Source of the DNA: Filobasidium wieringae
Lineage: Eukaryota > Basidiomycota > Tremellomycetes > Filobasidiales > Filobasidiaceae
DNA length: 64,000 nt
NCBI GenBank assembly: GCA_001600055.1
Contig: BCIV01000003.1
Span: 1,201,950 to 1,265,949 of the forward strand
Reading direction: 5' to 3'
Position numbers and translations under genes: made by a program. The notes under the pieces were generated by a model. It was not told the origin of the DNA and ran no database searches. It was given only the letters and a program-made list of their open reading frames with translations. Positions 59,267-64,000 of this stretch are shown in pieces (position 1 is the first letter of the stretch; every line of letters begins with the position of its first letter).

Positions 59267-61582
59267 CTACAAAAGTGCCTTGCCATCTTCTTTTCGCTCA
59301 ACCAGTCCCTTCCAATCCCTCCTCCACCCCTGCATCCGTTCACGTACACCGGTCGAATTCAGAATCTTCCTGATCCAACGTAAGTAGGCGTCTTCGTCTT
59401 CTGGAATGTAGAAAGAAGAAAGGCTTGATAGAATCGTCTCGAAATTCGCTTTCGGTGATCCGATACTGCCTCGATGTGCCCAAAGTATGCCCACAGATGC
59501 GACTATGAGAGTGTCGAGACCATCAAGGAAGAACGCATCCCAAATCCGTAGTTGAGTCTGAAAGGGAACCGTATTTGCGAACAGTGTGATGTACCATTTC
59601 GTTGCATACGATGAAGATGCAATCATGTTGTCTCGCTGTTAGCGGTTGAAAAACGATTAGCTCCGGGCAGAAACCACCTTGAAGAGGAACATATCTCACC
59701 AGTGACACGTAGACATCTGGCATGATCAGCTCTATCAGCCTTTCTTGTAGGTAGAAGCATTCAAGGAGTCCGGGGAAGCCGTGGATGAAGATGCTGTGCA
59801 TCTGATAGACGTCATGAATCCTGACCATCATAGCGAAGACCCTCTGCACAAAAGTAAAACAATTAGTTTCAGCCAAAGACAAAAATCGCGATGTGCTCAC
59901 TGGTGCATCGAGATAGCATAACAAAGTTGCAGCAATGGGACCCATTCCTTGACAATAACCGCATTCCCCGCAATGCATAGAAAAGCAATGCAGCACATGA
60001 AACAACGATCGTTGCCTGAGCATGCGATCCGTCGATTATTATTGACATGTCACTTCATTTTTCGAGGTCGCTCGAACTTACCCATGTCCGTATCTCGTAT
60101 GAAATAGAATGTGCCCACTGATCGTTCTCGGTACATCTAAATCGATTTGAACGTCGTATGTCGAGTTGAGGTCCAAGTTTTTCTACAAGAAAACTCAAGA
60201 TTAACTATCTCAAGGATGGACGGTAAGCTGAAGCACTTACCCGATATATTTCGTCCAGCTGACCCATACTGGGCCCACCTCGGATTCGAGTCTCAGCCAT
60301 TGCGGCCCAAGCCGCTGCTCTCCACCGGTCCGGGATGCCTTTGTATACCCGTTCAGGAAGCTACAGTCCGTATATTAGATCAAACGTAATTGTAATGCAA
60401 AGCAAAGGCTTACCTTGACTCCCTTGCCCTTCTGCTCCCAAGTCCACCGACTGATATTCATGCCCCCATCCCTCTCGCTAATGTTCAACATCGTCTCCCA
60501 TTTCCCTACCCTCTGCTTCTCCTTTTCCTTTGCCCGGCGTACGGAATTAGCTGACAGCTTTTCCACCACGTTCAGAGGCAGATTTGTTGCTTCTTCCTCC
60601 TGACTTGTGGACGGACCGTTCGAAGGAGCACTAGTAGATTTGGGAGGGGCTTTTGGGAGTTTAGGAATAGATTTGAAAGGTTTGACGGGGAGGAGGGCTA
60701 ATCGGGATTCTTGCCGGGCTTTCAATGCTTGATCGAAGAAACCATATCTAGCGAATGATAATCAGCGATAAGTAAAAGTGAATCAGATCTAGCTTGAGGC
60801 AGTACGCCATACCTGTCTACTCTCGACAACGCTTGTCTTTCTTTCGCATCTAGTTGGTCTCCCTTCTGTGTCGGTGGATCGCTGTTCCGTCGCCTCAAGA
60901 TTGCTCTTTCTCTAGTTCTTTCGATCCCCTCATCCCAACCGTCACCATAAACACCCTGAACCTCCAATCGTGCGTCTATGCGATGTAATCGTTGTCAGTA
61001 CACTGACTAGCCCATGGTTCGGTGGGGACGATCTAACTCACAAGTAGACCGTACATGATATGCATCTTCTTCTTCCCCAGGGTGTCGTACGGAGGAAAAG
61101 GACACAGCCGATGCGTTATATCTCCCATTGATCCCAGCTCTGACATTCAGATTTAATCTCCCACCTCCGGAGCCGATCTGATCCCCGATGGAGCTCGAAC
61201 TTGTACTGTGCTGCTTTTGATGATAAGAGGATGAGGAAGCGGTTTGATGATGGGAGGAGTAAGGATCTTTGGAGGTATGATTGGAAGGGAATGGGATGTG
61301 AGTAGAACCGATAGGAGGAGCTAAAGAGACCGTGTTGATGTCTAAGTCTTCGGTCGATCGACCATTGCTGTCACCGTTAGAGTAACCTCGTATCGAATGT
61401 TTTGAGCCACCGGATATGTTACGAATACGCTCATGCACCAATGCAGCGGGGTGTTCTCCTTGTTCATACAATTCCTCTTCTTGTTCGTCTTGAGTTTCCA
61501 ATTGAGGAGATGTTGCCGTGCCATCATGAGTTCCGTATAGGTCGACGATGCTGCCGAGTGTAGATTCCCGGTTGTGCACCAT
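59267..61582 (-). CDS. TBC-domain Rab GTPase-activating protein
   Basis: It stimulates GTP hydrolysis by a Rab GTPase in membrane traffic. The start is taken at MVHNRESTLGSIVDLYG (61582), since the open frame upstream has no ATG; stop TAG at 59267-59269. The N-terminal third is Ser/His/Gly-rich and disordered. Then come RYGFFDQALKARQESR, a linker with KVGKWETML-like helices, and the TBC domain: PDRWRAAAWAAMAETRI, the arginine-finger motif IDLDVPRT, the glutamine-finger motif YCQGMGPIAATLL, RVFAMMVRIHDVYQMHSIFIHGFPGL, then SSYATKWYITLFANTVPFQTQLRIWDAFFLDG. Both catalytic fingers are present, so it should be active. The C-terminus is about 50 residues beyond the domain. It resembles Gyp/TBC1D10-14-type GAPs; the Rab target cannot be read from sequence. 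A palindromic TATATA box lies about 215 nt upstream. Confidence 0.88.
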
Positions 61583-61795
61583 CTGGGATGATTCTAGGAT
61601 CAGCAACTCGTATTGCTGTGGTATGGTGTTGTTGAATTATAGGAAGGGTATGCAGGCGTCCATATCTATGTTATGTTGTAGCAAGTCGGGATGATAACCT
61701 TCTAGTCCAGTTGCCAGTAGTTATGGTCTTTCGAGTGGTGAACGTCGTGTTTGAAGGTTTTAGCCTCGTCGTCGAGCAAGTAGGGGAGTAGTCTA

Positions 61796-61806
61796 TTTTA
61801 TATAAA
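61796..61806 (-). promoter_or_regulatory. TATA box upstream of the TBC gene
   Basis: TTTTATATAAA-type element, readable on both strands, about 215 nt upstream of the TBC start codon. Confidence 0.35.
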
Positions 61807-64000
61807 CGTAGCTCGAAAAGATAATAGAAACGGTCGAACGTTAGTGATCGCGACTTGGCGACACCGTTGATAGGGTTTGATAAGAAGTTCATTAGCTTTA
61901 TGAGGTTTAGTCACCAAAATACAGATCAATCTAGACCGAAAGCCTATATTTCTCGATGTTGTGATCCTCGCGCGCGACGGCCATCTGAGGGGCCAAGTCT
62001 TTGTCAGAGAAGAAGCCTTGAGCCTTCCCTAAGCAAAGATGCCTGAGTGTAGTTGTCGAGAGTCGCGTTTGCTATTATCTTTTCGACGCGTAAGGCTTTA
62101 GATTTCTAATGATCTCGCTTGATTTAGAGGGTTCGACTTATACCCATATCGACCTGATTTTCTGCGTTCACTCACCTAATTCTCGTTCTGAGGGCTGCCC
62201 ACTGATACATAGGCACTCGAAACGAGTTGCCAAACTCTATCGGAAACGAATCCGATTATCCAGCAGGACGTCGATAATCACAAGTCGTTTCCTGCAGTGT
62301 TTCAACGCCGTTTATGGGGAAAAAGTTGTCGAGGTCGAAAGGGTTTGGCCTGTTTCTAATCGAAATAGCTCTAACGCGCTCGCAAACCTTTCAAAATGTC
62401 TCGCGCATGTTACAAAAAGTGGTTCACGCGATCGATGAAATCTTTGCATGGCGTCATAGGTCGTCCCTGTTCCCGTATGGGGGCAAGAAAATCGAGCTGT
62501 CCCTGTTCGACGACTTGTCTCTCGGGTGTTGGCTTATATTTGAGTGTTGGCTTTTGGGTTGAGATTCATTGTTGTTGGCTTTTTTATTATCTTTGGGTCG
62601 TTGGTTAGGGAATTCAAGATGAGTAGGGCGCATTGATAGTCAAGCGGTTTGCTTAGCGGCAATCGACCTATTCTTGTACAAATCAATGTTAATCATGTGT
62701 CTTTCTTTCCCTTTGCAACAAATGGACATTTATTGAAGCATTCGACGCAATTAGGTGCACATTTGCTTTAGTAATTCTGACCGTTTGTAGCTATTATCTG
62801 GGGCATATTTTGTGGTTTAGTGGGTACATGGTTCTGAATGGCTAGTGACCTGTTCTGCGTATATTGAAATGTGTTTGTTGATGGCTTCTATGCTTTATTG
62901 GAGGTGGCCAGCGGTCACCGCCTCAAAGTTAGCTTGAAATCTATGCATCTTCCTTCAAAGCATTTGACGGGTACTTTATCACTCAGAACCACCGCTTCAC
63001 TACACTTTATCTATTTTTTCGCTTTGGCTTGATACATATATTCTTTGAGGACTCCTTATCGTTTGTTCATGGGGCAGCATTTTGTTCATGGGGATCTTAA
63101 AAGCAGTAGTGATTATTGATTATGTAGGGACCAGCTTTCTCGAGCTTTTGCTAGGGTCAGCTGACATGATCAGTTTTCATTTGCTGCTTCTTGTTAACTC
63201 AGAGTAGAAACGGTTCATTTAATGAATAGTTGAGGACACATGAGCTATCAAACTCTCGATCTGTTTCACTGTGCTTTGCATGGACAGGTTGATTGTTTGG
63301 TAGTTATTTTACATTTTTGCCTAGGGGCGGCTCAGGGGTTTTGATCATATGTCTCCAAATTATGAAGTCTGAATGGTTGTATGCCTACTTTCCTTGTACT
63401 TTCTATGAACGTTCACATCAGATTTAATCATATAGAAGAGTGGGACAATTGGGACTGCAGTCTGCTTTAGGCTTTTCTTCTTTTGTTTGATGAGCTTTTG
63501 ACACACAAAGGTAAGCGAATGAAATCAGTAAGTAGGATTTGGACCAATTCAAGTAACATTTAGTAAGAAATTCTGCCACTAGTTGTGATGCATACATGTT
63601 GTGGACAGACACTAATCACATAGATGTGTGAATCCATTCATAGCCAAGGAAACCTTCTGAATGGGGCTTTGTCTGTTGAGGTGTAACTACAAGAAAGGAG
63701 AGGACCACAAGAAATGAGTGAATCAAGTTGAACATTTTGCCCAGGGCAAGTTCAGTGCTGACTTAGGTCGGAAAGCTGGCGAAAGTTTGGGGGCTCTCTT
63801 TCCTTCTGGACCATAACGTGCGTGACTTAAGAGGGATACCAGATCCGAACCAAGTGTGATTGATCACTTGTGATTGCATTTCTATGTCTGATCAATTAGT
63901 AATTTCGTTTACGATTTGAAAACTGATAAAGGCATGTTGTGACAGTTATGTCAGACATGTTAATCTCTAATCTGTGGAAGGCTGGGTCCCTGGAACTTCT
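61807..64000. other. Gene-free end of the window; last 1.4 kb T/A-rich
   Basis: No spliced ORF, RNA gene or known element was recognised. Up to about 62600 the composition is like the rest of the window. From about 62640 on it is visibly richer in T and A, with many TTTG/TTTT words, stops in all frames and no C/T-rich leader or donor-acceptor pairs. A 12-nt repeat TTGTTCATGGGG occurs twice close together (about 63063 and 63080). It could be a decayed mobile element, a heterochromatic or replication-associated block, or untranslated DNA of a gene beyond the window. Confidence 0.4.

Noticed and set aside
62127..62142. GGGTTCGAC resembling a tRNA T-loop/B box
   Set aside because: The flanks do not form a T stem, and no acceptor or anticodon arms can be drawn around it.

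Overview
The window is nuclear DNA of a basidiomycete yeast, most likely a Tremellales-type (Cryptococcus/Kwoniella-like) fungus. The reasons are: roughly balanced base composition, genes packed on both strands, almost every gene broken by many 50-70 nt introns with GTRNGT donors and CTAAC/CTGAC-like branch points, pyrimidine-rich leaders, and a typical gene set (Pho80-class cyclin, fungal MCU, Gin4-like kinase, group X hybrid histidine kinase, LIM-binding regulator). The assignment rests on gene architecture and protein similarity read by eye; no search was run.

Layout. 1-312: 3' end of a small Cys-containing protein gene. 313-4110: long gene-free stretch ending in an unusually long leader. 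4111-6019 (+): Pcl/Pho80-type cyclin. 6677-7027 (-): small unknown gene. 7901-11636 (+): one unbroken spliced frame encoding a mitochondrial calcium uniporter followed directly by a mitochondrial class I release factor. 11743-18016 (-): Yta7/ATAD2 chromatin ATPase whose apparent first intron contains another complete ORF (16235-17104). 18722-20645 (-): IMP dehydrogenase. 21096-22824 (+): RVB1. 23289-32329 (+): 9 kb group X hybrid histidine kinase. 32730-36974 (+): unknown disordered/coiled-coil protein. 37148-40756 (-): Gin4/Hsl1-class kinase with C-terminal KA1 domain. 41457-45294 (-): glutamine-rich LIM-domain-binding (PtaB/Mfg1-type) regulator. 46282-47481 (+): IMP3. 47970-53106 (+) and 53662-56177 (+): two unrecognised long proteins. 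56342-57776 (-): ER J-protein. 58246-58883 (-): four-helix membrane protein. 59267-61582 (-): TBC Rab-GAP. 61583-64000: no gene seen; the last 1.4 kb is visibly T/A-rich.

The genes do not form a pathway cluster; this looks like ordinary euchromatic housekeeping and signalling DNA. Some neighbours share promoters (IMPDH/RVB1; LIM-binding regulator/IMP3) and several pairs converge with only 100-175 bp between stop codons.

The most notable points are: (1) the in-frame MCU-MRF1 fusion, with a presequence-like segment and an MPP-like cleavage motif at the junction; (2) a run of micro-exons in MCU, where a symmetric 15-nt exon encodes exactly the pore motif DVMEP; (3) a same-strand ORF with its own TATA box inside the apparent first intron of YTA7, separated from YTA7 exon 2 by a single in-frame TGA; (4) a 26-nt micro-exon coding most of the histidine kinase H-box, in a protein whose N-terminal kinase domain is degenerate; (5) a GC-AG intron in RVB1.
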